Assembly (NCBI GenBank): GCA_004322215.1
Contig: SCSM01000028.1
Coordinates: 1-64,000 of the forward strand
Source: Bacteroidota bacterium
Lineage (GTDB): Bacteria > Bacteroidota > Ignavibacteria > Kapaibacteriales > UBA2268
Direction of reading: 5' to 3'
Length of the DNA stretch: 64,000 nt
The notes beneath the pieces were generated by a model. The model saw only the letters and a program-made list of their open reading frames with translations, was not told the origin of the DNA and ran no database searches. Of the stretch, positions 1-8,748 are shown piece by piece. Position 1 is the stretch's first letter. Each line of letters opens with the position of its first letter. The position numbers and the translations under genes were made by a program.

Positions 1-28
1 TTCCTAATTTTTTAAGAGGAATAGGAAA

Positions 29-1354
29 ATGAGTTATATAAATATTTTGCATATAATATTATTAGCTACGGCAATATGTAATTCTAAAGGAATAAATTGG
101 ACAAAAGTCTTTGAGAATGATAGTTTATTATTTAAAGGTATTGACAATTCAGACTCATTAAATTGTATAGCATTTGCGTCATCAAGGGAATATTCAAAAG
201 TGATTTTAAAATCTACAGATGGAGGGCTAACCTGGAATTATATTTTAAAGGATACGAATTTAATAATTAATGGGAAGTTACCAAAATTACCCCAAGATAT
301 TTCATATCCAACACGTGATCTATGTATTGTTTCACTTGATTCAAATTCATTTCTGAAAACAACCGATGGGGGTAGCACATGGAAAGAATATATAATTGAT
401 GTCCCTTACCGGCATTTCGGATTTAAAGATGTTGATATGTTTGATGGAAAATATGGTGTAATGACTACTCAATATGAATTAGCAATTTCTAGAGATGGTT
501 TTCAAACATGGGATACCTTATTGGCCCCAGAAGGTTATTATGTTTTCAAAGTAGAAATGGCTGGACCAAATTCAATTTGTGTATTATCCAGATATATAGA
601 TGGCAGCCCAGAGTATGATGAGAAATTTTTTCGTTCTGATGATTTTGGTGTTACATGGACAGAATATCCACACCCTGATTATGCAATCCCTATGTCGTTA
701 CAATTTGTTGACTCGCTTATTGGTTATGAAGTTGGTGGTAAAAGTACAGGAATCGGTAATCAAAAACATGACCTTGTATTTAAAACAACAGATGGTGGTC
801 ATTCATGGTTTAATGTACTTGATACTGTTATATATTATTCATTCGGTTTACAAAAATTGGATTTTTATGATAAAGATAATGGAATAACAGTGGGTCAATT
901 TGGTTCAGTTTTCTGGACTCATGACGGTGGTAAGTCCTGGGTATTTGATTCAAGTGAATTAATCTGGAGTCATATTCCTGCCACAATGAATGTTTGTTAT
1001 ATCAGAAAAGATAGAGCTATAATAGCAGATTTTGATGGTATAATTTATATATCTTCAGAAGATACAACTGACGTTGTAGAAAATTTTCCAAATGATAATA
1101 ATATATTATTGTCACCTAATCCTTTTTCTTCCTCATTTAATATTGATTTTACAAACAATTATTCATCTAATGTGTCAATAGATTTGTATGACATTCTCGG
1201 AAATAAAATATATACTAAAAATCTCGGCTTTCTGGGTAGCGGACAACATAGCACGACAATACAATTGAATGATGATTACAGTCCGGGATGTTATTTGCTT
1301 GTTATACGAAGCGGAGCAGAGATACAATGTTTGAAGGTTGTAAAGAGTGAATAA
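29..1354 (+). CDS. Secreted YCF48-type beta-propeller protein with T9SS sorting domain
   Basis: A 441-residue exported protein of unknown specific role. It opens with a short hydrophobic signal-like segment (residues 1-20). The middle carries repeated blades with the signature STDGGxTW or TTDGGxxW (around residues 62, 111 and 252, and HDGGKSW near 299), typical of YCF48/BNR-like propellers. The last ~80 residues begin with LSPNPFSSSF and contain YDILGNKIY, which is the pattern of a type A T9SS C-terminal sorting domain. The family is usually carried across the outer membrane and attached to, or released from, the surface; that is inferred here. The start ATG has AGGA-like bases upstream. A second protein of the same architecture lies at 44345-45667. 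Confidence 0.85.
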   Translation: MSYINILHIILLATAICNSKGINWTKVFENDSLLFKGIDNSDSLNCIAFASSREYSKVILKSTDGGLTWNYILKDTNLIINGKLPKLPQDISYPTRDLCIVSLDSNSFLKTTDGGSTWKEYIIDVPYRHFGFKDVDMFDGKYGVMTTQYELAISRDGFQTWDTLLAPEGYYVFKVEMAGPNSICVLSRYIDGSPEYDEKFFRSDDFGVTWTEYPHPDYAIPMSLQFVDSLIGYEVGGKSTGIGNQKHDLVFKTTDGGHSWFNVLDTVIYYSFGLQKLDFYDKDNGITVGQFGSVFWTHDGGKSWVFDSSELIWSHIPATMNVCYIRKDRAIIADFDGIIYISSEDTTDVVENFPNDNNILLSPNPFSSSFNIDFTNNYSSNVSIDLYDILGNKIYTKNLGFLGSGQHSTTIQLNDDYSPGCYLLVIRSGAEIQCLKVVKSE

Positions 1355-1380
1355 TAGAATTACGATGATATGTCTAAACT

Positions 1381-1410
1381 TGAGATGCTTCGACTTCGCT
1401 CAGCATGACA
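1381..1410. repeat. Short dispersed repeat with GACTTCGCTCAG core
   Basis: The intergenic spacer holds a GC-richer island in AT-rich surroundings. Its core is CTTCGACTTCGCTCAG, and ATGCT (1385-1389) pairs with AGCAT (1402-1406) to form a small hairpin. I recognise this core from intergenic regions of many unrelated bacterial genomes, where it recurs as a dispersed repeat. Only one copy is seen in this window. Its function is unknown. Confidence 0.5.
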
Positions 1411-1484
1411 TTTCTCGGATTTACTTAAGCTCTAACGAATAATTTGGGTTTAATAAACTTTGTCTGGTGTTATAAAGAACAGGG

Positions 1485-2054
1485 TTAGTTAATCAGGGCT
1501 TTTTTTCTTTTCAGGAATTGATTTTCGATTAAAGTTTCCAGTTTGATGACCAGATAACCGACGAGGATGCCGAAACCGGCACCGGCTATAATATCGAATG
1601 GATAATGAACACCGACATAAACTCTCGAAAAAGATACGGCGATGGCTATACCGAACCATACCCAGAAATAATGCTTATAATAATGTGCAAGGACAATTGC
1701 AGCTGCAAACGAATTAACCGCATGGGATGAGGGCATGGATTTGCCTCCGCCACATGGAACAAGCAGATTAATATCGCTTAATGTATGGCAGGGACGTGAA
1801 CGTGCAATCCATTCTTTCAGCAGCGATGAATTTACCTGGTCGGCAATGACAATTGTTACAATTAATACAATAACACAAATTCTACCGTTTCTGCCGCCTT
1901 TCCAGAGCAGCCAGGAAAAAAGGAAAACATAAACCAATGTCCAGTTTGAATTGGTTGTGATGAAGGGCATGATTTTATCGAAAACCGAATTTGACAGTCC
2001 TGAATTAACCAGGTGAAACAGCCATGTGTCTATTGATTGCAAAAATTCAATCAT
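1485..2054 (-). CDS. PAP2-family membrane phosphatase (undecaprenyl-diphosphatase/PgpB-like)
   Basis: A 189-residue integral membrane phosphatase. All three PAP2 superfamily motifs are present: K80-x6-R87-P88 (motif 1), PSSH at 108-111 (motif 2) and S143-R144-x5-H150-x3-D154 (motif 3). H111 and H150 are the expected catalytic histidines. Several hydrophobic helices surround them (about 38-70, 112-124 and 131-145). The family removes a phosphate from lipid diphosphates such as undecaprenyl diphosphate, or from phosphatidylglycerol phosphate; the sequence does not tell which. It is transcribed divergently from nrdJ. No Shine-Dalgarno sequence is evident before the ATG. Confidence 0.88.
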   Translation of the reverse strand: MIEFLQSIDTWLFHLVNSGLSNSVFDKIMPFITTNSNWTLVYVFLFSWLLWKGGRNGRICVIVLIVTIVIADQVNSSLLKEWIARSRPCHTLSDINLLVPCGGGKSMPSSHAVNSFAAAIVLAHYYKHYFWVWFGIAIAVSFSRVYVGVHYPFDIIAGAGFGILVGYLVIKLETLIENQFLKRKKALIN

Positions 2055-2216
2055 ATTTAATTTTGATAAAAATTCAAACAGTAAAAATTAAAAAAATTTG
2101 GTAATAAATCATGTCCTCAGCACTAAAATAAGTAATATATTGCTTTCGTCCTGAAAAAGATATTAATTATGTGGAAAACTTTGTTTTGGATTTATGAAAT
2201 ATTTTGTTGATTTTTT

Positions 2217-2239
2217 CAAAGTAGCAACGTGCTACTTTG
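2217..2239. promoter_or_regulatory. Perfect inverted repeat upstream of nrdJ (candidate operator)
   Basis: CAAAGTAGCA (2217-2226) is followed by ACG and its exact reverse complement TGCTACTTTG (2230-2239). The 3-base centre and 10-base arms suit a dimeric repressor site better than an intrinsic terminator, because no T-run follows. A second inverted repeat built from related bases lies ~50 bases further toward nrdJ. Role inferred from position only. Confidence 0.45.
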
Positions 2240-2287
2240 CAGCAAATAGGGTAATTAAAAAAAATAAGAAAAAATTTATTATATTCA

Positions 2288-2315
2288 CTTTGTAGCATAA
2301 GACAAAACTACAAAG
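2288..2315. promoter_or_regulatory. Second inverted repeat upstream of nrdJ
   Basis: CTTTGTAG (2288-2295) and CTACAAAG (2308-2315) are exact reverse complements separated by 12 bases. The left arm continues into GTAGCA, which also occurs in the repeat at 2217-2239, so both could bind the same regulator. It lies about 60 bases before the nrdJ start codon. The bases differ from the known NrdR box. Confidence 0.4.
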
Positions 2316-2377
2316 AGAAGTAAGATAATTTTCCAAAAAGATTGAATTAACTAAATAAAAATAAACTTGAGGTAGAG

Positions 2378-5300
2378 ATGAGAATAGATAGAAGATTCAC
2401 AAGCTTAGGAACGAGTCCCTACGACCAATTCGAATATACAACGAAATCTTCTATTTTGAGGAATCCCGACGGCTCAGTCGTTTTTAAAATGGACGAAGTC
2501 GAGGTTCCTTCTCAGTGGTCACAGGTTGCCACTGACATCCTCGCACAAAAGTATTTCAGAAAAACAGGAGTACCACAATATACAAAAGATGGGAAACCGG
2601 TAACGGATAATAACGGCAAACAAAAGCTTGGAGGAGAAAATTCCGTCAAGCAGGTCGTACACCGTTTGGCAGGATGCTGGAGGAATTGGGGGCAGCAGTA
2701 TGGGTATTTCAATTCTGAAGAGGATGCAAAATCATATTACGATGAGATTTCGTACATGCTGTTGAATCAGATGGCTGCACCGAATTCTCCGCAATGGTTC
2801 AACACTGGTTTGCAATATGCTTATGGTATTACCGGGCACAAGCAGGGACACTATTATGTTGACCCCGATAAGAAGAAGCTTGTTCAATCAAAGGATGCCT
2901 ACACGAGGCCCCAGCCGCATGCCTGTTTTATTCAGTCAGTCCGTGATGACCTGCTGAATGAAGGAGGTATATTCGACCTTGCATTGAGAGAAGCAAGAAT
3001 CTTTAAGTTCGGAAGTGGTACAGGTACTAATTTTTCAGCACTCAGAGGAGAAGGCGAATTTCTGTCAGGCGGAGGCAAATCCTCCGGATTGATGAGCTTC
3101 CTGAAAATTTTCGACAGGGCTGCCGGAGCCATTAAATCTGGTGGTACGACAAGGCGTGCAGCTAAGATGGTTATTGTTAATATTGACCACCCGGACATCG
3201 AAACATTTATTGAATGGAAAGCAAAAGAAGAGGAAAAGGTTGCGGCAATGGTTGCCGGCTCAAAAATCAATGCTAAGTTTTTACATGAAATTTTAAATAC
3301 CGCTATTGAGAATGGAGCTGAGAGAAAAGATAATCAAAAACTTAATAATTTAATTAAAAAAGCTTTGCATCGGGGTGTTCCTTTGAATTATATTCTTAGG
3401 GTAATGACTCTCGTCGAGCAGGGTTACACAACTCTGAATTTTGATGTATATGACACTCATTATGAGCATGAAGGTTACATTACTGTCAGTGGTCAAAATT
3501 CTAATAACTCGGTCAGAGTTACAAATGAATTTATGCGTGCTGTCGAAAATGATGAAATGTGGGAACTTCGATGGAGGACAAAGGATAAAGTATGCAAAGT
3601 TGTTCGCGCAAGAGATTTATGGGAGAAAATAAATTTATCCGCATGGAAATCTGCAGACCCCGGCTTGCAGTTCGATACAACTATTAATGAATGGCATACA
3701 TGTCCTGAATCAGGAAGGATTAATGCAAGTAATCCATGCAGTGAGTATATGTTTTTAGATGACACTGCATGCAATCTTGCAAGTTTAAACCTGATGAAAT
3801 TTTTCGATGAAGATTCTTACACTTTTAAGATAGATGATTTCAAGCACGCAGTACGGCTTTGGACAATTACGCTCGAAATATCAGTGCTGATGGCACAATT
3901 TCCATCTCGCGAAGTTGCTCAAAAGAGTTATGATTTCAGGACTCTCGGATTAGGTTATGCAAATCTCGGTACATTAATAATGGTCAGCGGAATTCCATAC
4001 GACTCGCAGGAAGCATTAGCAATTGCAGGTGTAATAACATCATTGATGACAAGCGAGTCTTATGCTACATCTGCTGAAATGGCAAAAGAACTGGGAGCAT
4101 TTCCAAGATACGATGAGAATAAAGATGCAATGCTGAGAGTGATTCGCAATCACAGGAGGGCATCATATAATGCTTCACACGATGAGTACGAGGAATTAAC
4201 AATTATTCCGAAAGGGATTAATCATAATATTTGCCCTGAATATTTATTGAAGTCTGCAACAGAATCATGGGACAGGGCTTATGAACTTGGCAGTAAATAC
4301 GGATACCGGAATGCACAGGTAACAGTACTTGCTCCAACCGGAACAATCGGCCTGATTATGGATTGCGACACGACAGGGATCGAACCGGACTTTGCAATCG
4401 TGAAATACAAGAAACTTGCGGGCGGTGGTTATTTTAAAATCGTGAACCAATCAGTCCCAAAAGCATTAAAGAAACTTGGTTATACAAAAAGTCAAATCGA
4501 GGAAATCGAAAAATATACAATCGGCCATGGTACACTCGAAGGATGTACAGTAATAAATAAAAAATCATTAAAAGCAAAAGGATTCACAGAAAAGAAAATC
4601 GAACAAATCGAAAAACAGCTTGCTGATGTATTCGATATAAGATTTGCATTTAATAAATATTCTCTTGGCGAAGACTTTCTTAAGGAAATCGGATTAACAA
4701 ATGAAAAAATAAATAAGCCCGATTTTGACCTCCTGGCTGAACTTGGTTTTACAAAAGATGAAATCGAAGCAGCTAACGATTATATTTGCGGAACGATGAT
4801 GATTGAAGGGTCGCCATTCCTCAGGGATGAGCATTTGCCTGTGTTCGATACTGCAAATAAATGTGGTAGAAAAGGCACCAGATATATTGCATACATGGCT
4901 CATGTAAGAATGATGGCTGCAGCCCAGCCGTTTATAACAGGTGCAATTTCGAAGACGGTGAACATGCCTGCCGAAGCTACTGTAAAGGAAATTGGAGACG
5001 TGTATGTTCAGTCCTGGAAAATGATGCTGAAAGCCATAGCTATTTACAGGGACGGCTCCAAGCTGTCGCAGCCATTGAACAGCTCTAATTACAATGACCT
5101 CGATGAAATCATAATGATTGGAGATGAGGATTCATTCGATGAAACAATCGGACCTAAGCAGGTGCAGGAGCGAATTGTTGAAAAAATCGTATATCGTCAG
5201 CCGGAAAGAAAGAAATTACCGAAGAAGCGTACGGGGTATATCAGGGAAGCTTATGTCGGTGGGCATAAGGTGTATCTCAGGACAGGCGAGTACGAAGACG

Positions 5301-5878
5301 GCTCGCTCGGCGAAATCTTTATTGATATGTACAAGGAAGGTGCTTCATTCAAAGGATTGCTTAATACATTTGCAGTACTTGTTTCCAAAGCATTGCAATA
5401 TGGAATTCCACTCGAAGAGCTTGTTGATTCGTTTACATTCACAAGGTTCGAGCCGGCTGGTCCTGTACAGGGGCATGAGGCAATCAAGTCAGCTACTTCG
5501 ATTCTCGATTATGTATTCCGTTCACTCGGATATGATTACCTGAAGAGGATGGATTTCGTACATATACAGGCAGTTGATGAGGTTACACCGGAGAATAATG
5601 TAAAGAAATTGGATGCATCACAAAAATCCACAAAGAAGGAAATCGAGTTAAATAATAATTTTATTGATGTTCCCGAAGATGATAATTTCGAGCATGTTCA
5701 TTCTGTTACGACATCGAGCAAAGTTACAGGGGGAAGCGGAACCCAGTTGAAGTCATCTCTTGCAAAGCAAATCGGCTATACAGGAGAGCAGTGTGAATAC
5801 TGCGGTTCAATTCGTGTTAAACGAAACGGGAGCTGTACAGTTTGCGAGGATTGCGGAGGCACAAGCGGATGCTCTTAA
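2378..5878 (+). CDS. nrdJ: Adenosylcobalamin-dependent (class II) ribonucleotide reductase
   Basis: Reduces ribonucleotides to deoxyribonucleotides with a thiyl radical generated from adenosylcobalamin; a cytosolic enzyme of DNA precursor supply. The 1166 residues match the long NrdJ form. Seen: the active-site loop NPCSE (N452, C454, E456), the likely redox cysteine pair C183 (HACF) and C465 (TACNL), and the PTGTIG loop. Around residues 695-800 sit three GxTxxxIExIE-like helical units of this subtype. A TSCPD-type domain follows (about 950-1060). The C-terminal cysteine cluster (CEYCG...CTVCEDCGG...C) is the zinc/redox tail. The ATG follows GAGG. It stands alone with its own terminator, and inverted repeats upstream suggest specific regulation. 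No oxygen-dependent NrdAB is in the window. Confidence 0.96.
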   Translation: MRIDRRFTSLGTSPYDQFEYTTKSSILRNPDGSVVFKMDEVEVPSQWSQVATDILAQKYFRKTGVPQYTKDGKPVTDNNGKQKLGGENSVKQVVHRLAGCWRNWGQQYGYFNSEEDAKSYYDEISYMLLNQMAAPNSPQWFNTGLQYAYGITGHKQGHYYVDPDKKKLVQSKDAYTRPQPHACFIQSVRDDLLNEGGIFDLALREARIFKFGSGTGTNFSALRGEGEFLSGGGKSSGLMSFLKIFDRAAGAIKSGGTTRRAAKMVIVNIDHPDIETFIEWKAKEEEKVAAMVAGSKINAKFLHEILNTAIENGAERKDNQKLNNLIKKALHRGVPLNYILRVMTLVEQGYTTLNFDVYDTHYEHEGYITVSGQNSNNSVRVTNEFMRAVENDEMWELRWRTKDKVCKVVRARDLWEKINLSAWKSADPGLQFDTTINEWHTCPESGRINASNPCSEYMFLDDTACNLASLNLMKFFDEDSYTFKIDDFKHAVRLWTITLEISVLMAQFPSREVAQKSYDFRTLGLGYANLGTLIMVSGIPYDSQEALAIAGVITSLMTSESYATSAEMAKELGAFPRYDENKDAMLRVIRNHRRASYNASHDEYEELTIIPKGINHNICPEYLLKSATESWDRAYELGSKYGYRNAQVTVLAPTGTIGLIMDCDTTGIEPDFAIVKYKKLAGGGYFKIVNQSVPKALKKLGYTKSQIEEIEKYTIGHGTLEGCTVINKKSLKAKGFTEKKIEQIEKQLADVFDIRFAFNKYSLGEDFLKEIGLTNEKINKPDFDLLAELGFTKDEIEAANDYICGTMMIEGSPFLRDEHLPVFDTANKCGRKGTRYIAYMAHVRMMAAAQPFITGAISKTVNMPAEATVKEIGDVYVQSWKMMLKAIAIYRDGSKLSQPLNSSNYNDLDEIIMIGDEDSFDETIGPKQVQERIVEKIVYRQPERKKLPKKRTGYIREAYVGGHKVYLRTGEYEDGSLGEIFIDMYKEGASFKGLLNTFAVLVSKALQYGIPLEELVDSFTFTRFEPAGPVQGHEAIKSATSILDYVFRSLGYDYLKRMDFVHIQAVDEVTPENNVKKLDASQKSTKKEIELNNNFIDVPEDDNFEHVHSVTTSSKVTGGSGTQLKSSLAKQIGYTGEQCEYCGSIRVKRNGSCTVCEDCGGTSGCS

Positions 5879-5915
5879 ATTAGTGAATAGTGAATAACGA
5901 ATAGTGAATAATTGA
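5877..5915 (+). repeat. AGTGAATA microrepeat directly behind nrdJ stop
   Basis: Three copies of AGTGAATA, spaced by 1-9 bases, begin within two bases of the nrdJ stop codon. The repeat resembles, in place and composition, the A+T repeats behind the genes ending at 9283, 36900 and 39808. Confidence 0.5.
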
Positions 5916-5930
5916 AGAAAAAATAATATA

Positions 5931-5964
5931 ACCCGCTCAAGAAGACTTGGAGCGGGTTTTTTTG
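5931..5964 (+). terminator. Rho-independent terminator of nrdJ
   Basis: ACCCGCTC (5931-5938) pairs with GAGCGGGT (5950-5957) around an 11-base loop and is followed by a run of seven T. It lies about 50 bases behind the nrdJ stop. Confidence 0.9.
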
Positions 5965-6042
5965 TTTGTTAATTGCCATAAAAATGATTTTAATTAAATT
6001 GCATTCTTTATAGTTACTAATAATTAAAATTGAGATTTAAAT

Positions 6043-7242
6043 ATGTTTGAAATTCAGCCAGCCCGCAGAACTTATGATATTCACTATGCTATAAGAGATA
6101 TTGTTGTACTCGCAAATGAAGTTGCCAAGACCGGAAAGAAAATGCTTTATCTGAATATAGGTGACCCGAATGCTTATGACCACCGAACACCGCAGCACGT
6201 AATTGATGCAGTTTATAAGGCGATGAACGACAACTATAACGGGTATTCTCCTTCATCGGGAATTAAAAGTGCTATTGATGCAATTGAACGTGATGCAAAC
6301 AGAAAAGGAATAGATAATATCCTGGATATATTTGTTACAACAGGTGCAAGCGAAGCAATTGAAATATGCCTTACGGCTTTATTGAATACAGGGGATAATT
6401 TCCTGATGCCGACCCCGGGTTATCCCTTATATACAGCCGTACAAGGGAAATTGGAACTTGTTCCCAATCCTTATTACTTAGATGAAGATAATGACTGGCA
6501 GCCGGATGTGGAAGATATAAAGGCAAAAGTCAATGAAAAGACTAAGGCAATTGTATTGATAAATCCGAATAATCCCACTGGCTCTGTTTGTAAAATAGAA
6601 ACTTTATTGAAAATCATTGATATTGCATTGGAACATAATCTATTGATTATAGCAGATGAAATTTATGATAAACTCTTGTTTGATGATAATAAACATGTTT
6701 CAATAGCATCGTTGAATAAGGATGTTTCCTGTGTGACATTTTCAGGATTGTCGAAAAATTATATAGCACCCGGATTCCGGCTCGGATGGGGTATTGCAAG
6801 CGGCAGGCAAAATGTGATGAGTGAATATCTTGAAGCAGTGAACAGAATTTTGAGGGCGAGATTATGTGCCAACCACCCGATTCAATTTGCAGTATCAACT
6901 GCACTCGACGGAAGCCAGCAGCATATTGTCGAGATGAATAAAATCCTTCAAAGCAGAAGGGATATTGTAATGAATATGCTGCCGAATATTCCCGGAATTA
7001 CTTGCGTTAAACCCGGCGGTGCATTTTATATGTTTCCTTCGATTGATGTCAAAGATGATAAGGATTTTACTGTTGAGCTTATAAAAGAAACAGGTGTTGT
7101 TGTGGTGCATGGGGAAGGTTTCGGACAGAAACCTGAAACACATCATTTCAGGATAGTGATATTACCAAATGAAGATATTCTTAAGGAAGCATTTGAAAAA
7201 ATCGCCGAATTTTATGAGAAATATAAGAAGAGTATGCGATAG
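6043..7242 (+). CDS. Class I/II pyridoxal-phosphate aminotransferase (AlaA-like)
   Basis: A 399-residue fold-type I aminotransferase, full length. Seen: the substrate-side NIGDPNAYD motif near residue 38, the aromatic region PTPGYPLY (123-130), NPNNPTGS (174-181), the cofactor aspartate in ADEIYD (D205), and the Schiff-base lysine K238 in SGLSKNY followed by PGFRLGW. The pattern most resembles bacterial and archaeal alanine/valine-type transaminases (AlaA group). Substrate cannot be fixed from sequence alone; aspartate aminotransferase is an alternative. It is monocistronic, between the nrdJ terminator and a near-perfect palindrome, and converges on the FmdB-like gene. Confidence 0.88.
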   Translation: MFEIQPARRTYDIHYAIRDIVVLANEVAKTGKKMLYLNIGDPNAYDHRTPQHVIDAVYKAMNDNYNGYSPSSGIKSAIDAIERDANRKGIDNILDIFVTTGASEAIEICLTALLNTGDNFLMPTPGYPLYTAVQGKLELVPNPYYLDEDNDWQPDVEDIKAKVNEKTKAIVLINPNNPTGSVCKIETLLKIIDIALEHNLLIIADEIYDKLLFDDNKHVSIASLNKDVSCVTFSGLSKNYIAPGFRLGWGIASGRQNVMSEYLEAVNRILRARLCANHPIQFAVSTALDGSQQHIVEMNKILQSRRDIVMNMLPNIPGITCVKPGGAFYMFPSIDVKDDKDFTVELIKETGVVVVHGEGFGQKPETHHFRIVILPNEDILKEAFEKIAEFYEKYKKSMR

Positions 7243-7244
7243 AA

Positions 7245-7272
7245 ATAATCCCAAACTTAAGTCTGGGGTTAT
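7245..7272. repeat. Near-perfect intergenic palindrome between convergent genes
   Basis: AATCCCAAACT (7247-7257) and AGTCTGGGGTT (7260-7270) pair with one mismatch and one G-T pair around TA; the pairing extends two more bases on each side. No T-run follows on either strand, so it is not a classical terminator. Its ACTTAAGT centre resembles the centres of the palindromes at 38373, 38475 and 39713. Confidence 0.55.
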
Positions 7273-7299
7273 AACCAATTGTATCAATAATCAATTTGA

Positions 7300-7593
7300 T
7301 TAAGTTTTTGCTTCTGTTGTTTCTGATTTCTTTACAGTTTCTTTTTTAGTTTCTTTAGCAGTGCCATTGTCTTTTTTCGGTTTGGAAGTGTTGAAATTGT
7401 TGTTCTTATGCACATAATCAGTCAGGTAAAATCCGCTGCCGTTGAAAACTAATCCTACATTTTTGCTGATTTTACGAAATACTTCACCATCGCAACCATC
7501 ATAAATACATTTTTTTAACGGCTCTTCGGTAATACGCTGCGTAACTTCAAATTCTTTTTCACATTTCCTGCATTTGTATTCATATACAGGCAT
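7300..7593 (-). CDS. FmdB-family zinc-ribbon protein
   Basis: A 97-residue small protein that starts with MPVYEYKCRKC, the hallmark of the FmdB putative regulatory family. Two cysteine pairs (CRKC near residue 8 and CIYDGC near residue 29) should bind zinc. The C-terminal ~40 residues are lysine- and threonine-rich and probably unstructured. I chose the ATG at 7593 because AGGAG lies seven bases upstream and the family begins exactly there; a longer frame upstream has no support. Function is unknown. It is divergent from the sigma-factor operon at 7701. Confidence 0.85.
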   Translation of the reverse strand: MPVYEYKCRKCEKEFEVTQRITEEPLKKCIYDGCDGEVFRKISKNVGLVFNGSGFYLTDYVHKNNNFNTSKPKKDNGTAKETKKETVKKSETTEAKT

Positions 7594-7700
7594 TTTATTA
7601 CTCCTTAGGAATATCTTAATAATCAATATGCTATAACGTATGAAATTTTTTAATATTTTTAGCTGTAACGCTTTTCTGAAAATATCGTCAATGTTAATAA

Positions 7701-8210
7701 ATGGAACTTAACGAGCTTAAAATAAAGATTTCAGAGTGCAGGAACTTATTATTCCGTTTTGCCAGACGGCTTCTCGGGAGCAGGGAGGATGCGGAAGACC
7801 TTGTTCAGGAGGTATTCGTTAAGCTCTGGCAAAAGATGGATAAATTGGATGAGAAGAGAAATTTCAATGCTTTTGCAATGACTGTTACCAAGAATTTGTG
7901 CATTGATAAATTGAGAGCAAGAAGAGGAAAGTTTATTGAACTGGATGAAGAAATAACTTACAATCAAAATTATGCAAGGGATTTTGAAATAAAGGATTCG
8001 GTGGAACAGGCAAAATTGCTGATAGAAAATCTTCCATTGAAACAGAAAATGATTATTCATTTAAGGGATATTGAAGGTTTTGAATATGAAGAAATCTCGA
8101 ATTTACTTGGTTATAATATAATTGATATTAAAGTAACATTGTGCAGAACAAGAAAAAAAATAAGAGAACAATTGATGGAGTTATATGATTATGAACGAAT
8201 CGAAAATTGA
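7701..8210 (+). CDS. ECF-type RNA polymerase sigma factor
   Basis: A 169-residue sigma-70 factor of the extracytoplasmic-function class. Region 2 spans about residues 14-82 (SREDAEDLVQEVFVKLWQ, then FAMTVTKNLCIDKLRARR). Region 4 spans about 108-158 (LPLKQKMIIHLRDIEGFEYEEI, then the helix-turn-helix). There is no region 1.1 or 3, as expected. It directs RNA polymerase to a small regulon. It overlaps the next gene by 26 bases, and that gene has the layout of a membrane-anchored anti-sigma partner, so the factor is probably held at the membrane until a signal arrives. The signal is unknown. Confidence 0.92.
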   Translation: MELNELKIKISECRNLLFRFARRLLGSREDAEDLVQEVFVKLWQKMDKLDEKRNFNAFAMTVTKNLCIDKLRARRGKFIELDEEITYNQNYARDFEIKDSVEQAKLLIENLPLKQKMIIHLRDIEGFEYEEISNLLGYNIIDIKVTLCRTRKKIREQLMELYDYERIEN

Positions 8211-8748
8211 TGAACTGCTCGATAAATACTTCGAGGGTGAAACTTCACTCGGTGAAGAGAAACTATTGAAGGAATTTTACTCTCGACCGGTGATTCCTGA
8301 ACAGTATGAAAAATATGCAGGACATTTCAGATTTTTATCACTTGAATCCGATGAAATATCAGATATTGATTTTTATGAAATATCTTTTGATGAAATTAAT
8401 AAACCGAAAATATACAAAACTGAATTAATTAATAAAATCGGTTATACAATTACAGCCGTTGCAGCTGTTGCAGCTATTCTGATTATGGCTTACATACAGT
8501 ATTCGAGCATTCCTAATAAAAATCTCCGTCTCGATTATCTCAAATATGATACATATAAAAATCCTGAAATTGCTTATAAAGAAACAAAGAAAACATTGCT
8601 TTATGTTTCTGAGGAAATGAATAAGGGTATGGAGCAGCTTGAAAAACTTTCAGAGTTCGACAAAAGTATGAATGAATTGGAAAAAATATCAGATTTTAAT
8701 AAATATCAATCAAAATTCTTCAAAGGAGAAAGTGAAAATGAAAACTAA
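8185..8748 (+). CDS. Single-pass membrane protein, probable anti-sigma factor
   Basis: A 187-residue protein. Residues 1-80 are acidic and begin with a short helical segment (ESKIDELLDKYFEGETS) like the N-termini of Bacteroidota anti-sigma factors. One membrane helix follows (about 91-111, ITAVAAVAAILIMAYIQY). The remaining ~75 residues should be periplasmic and rich in Glu/Lys helix. Overlap with the sigma factor upstream (26 bases) and the DUF4252-type gene downstream (11 bases) implies translational coupling. No zinc-binding anti-sigma motif (HxxxCxxC) is present. Two start codons two codons apart (8185 and 8191) are possible. The anti-sigma role is inferred from context. Confidence 0.72.
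   Translation: MIMNESKIDELLDKYFEGETSLGEEKLLKEFYSRPVIPEQYEKYAGHFRFLSLESDEISDIDFYEISFDEINKPKIYKTELINKIGYTITAVAAVAAILIMAYIQYSSIPNKNLRLDYLKYDTYKNPEIAYKETKKTLLYVSEEMNKGMEQLEKLSEFDKSMNELEKISDFNKYQSKFFKGESENEN

Larger units (their letters stand above)
2055..2377. other. Divergent intergenic region before nrdJ
   Basis: This 323-base spacer separates the divergent PAP2 and nrdJ starts. It holds no open frame of note. It contains two inverted repeats (2217-2239 and 2288-2315). I find no B12-box-like sequence, so a cobalamin riboswitch is not supported. I also see no NrdR-box pair of the usual form. Confidence 0.6.

Noticed and set aside
2055-2377. Cobalamin riboswitch before the B12-dependent nrdJ
   Set aside because: No B12-box-like sequence or multi-stem leader was found; only two short inverted repeats are present.
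4440-4850. Possible intein or insertion inside nrdJ
   Set aside because: The helical GxTxxxIExIE units there are part of the long NrdJ subtype; no intein splice-site Cys or His-Asn motif is seen.
7245-7272. Palindrome as a Rho-independent terminator
   Set aside because: No T-run follows on either strand; it is kept as a repeat.
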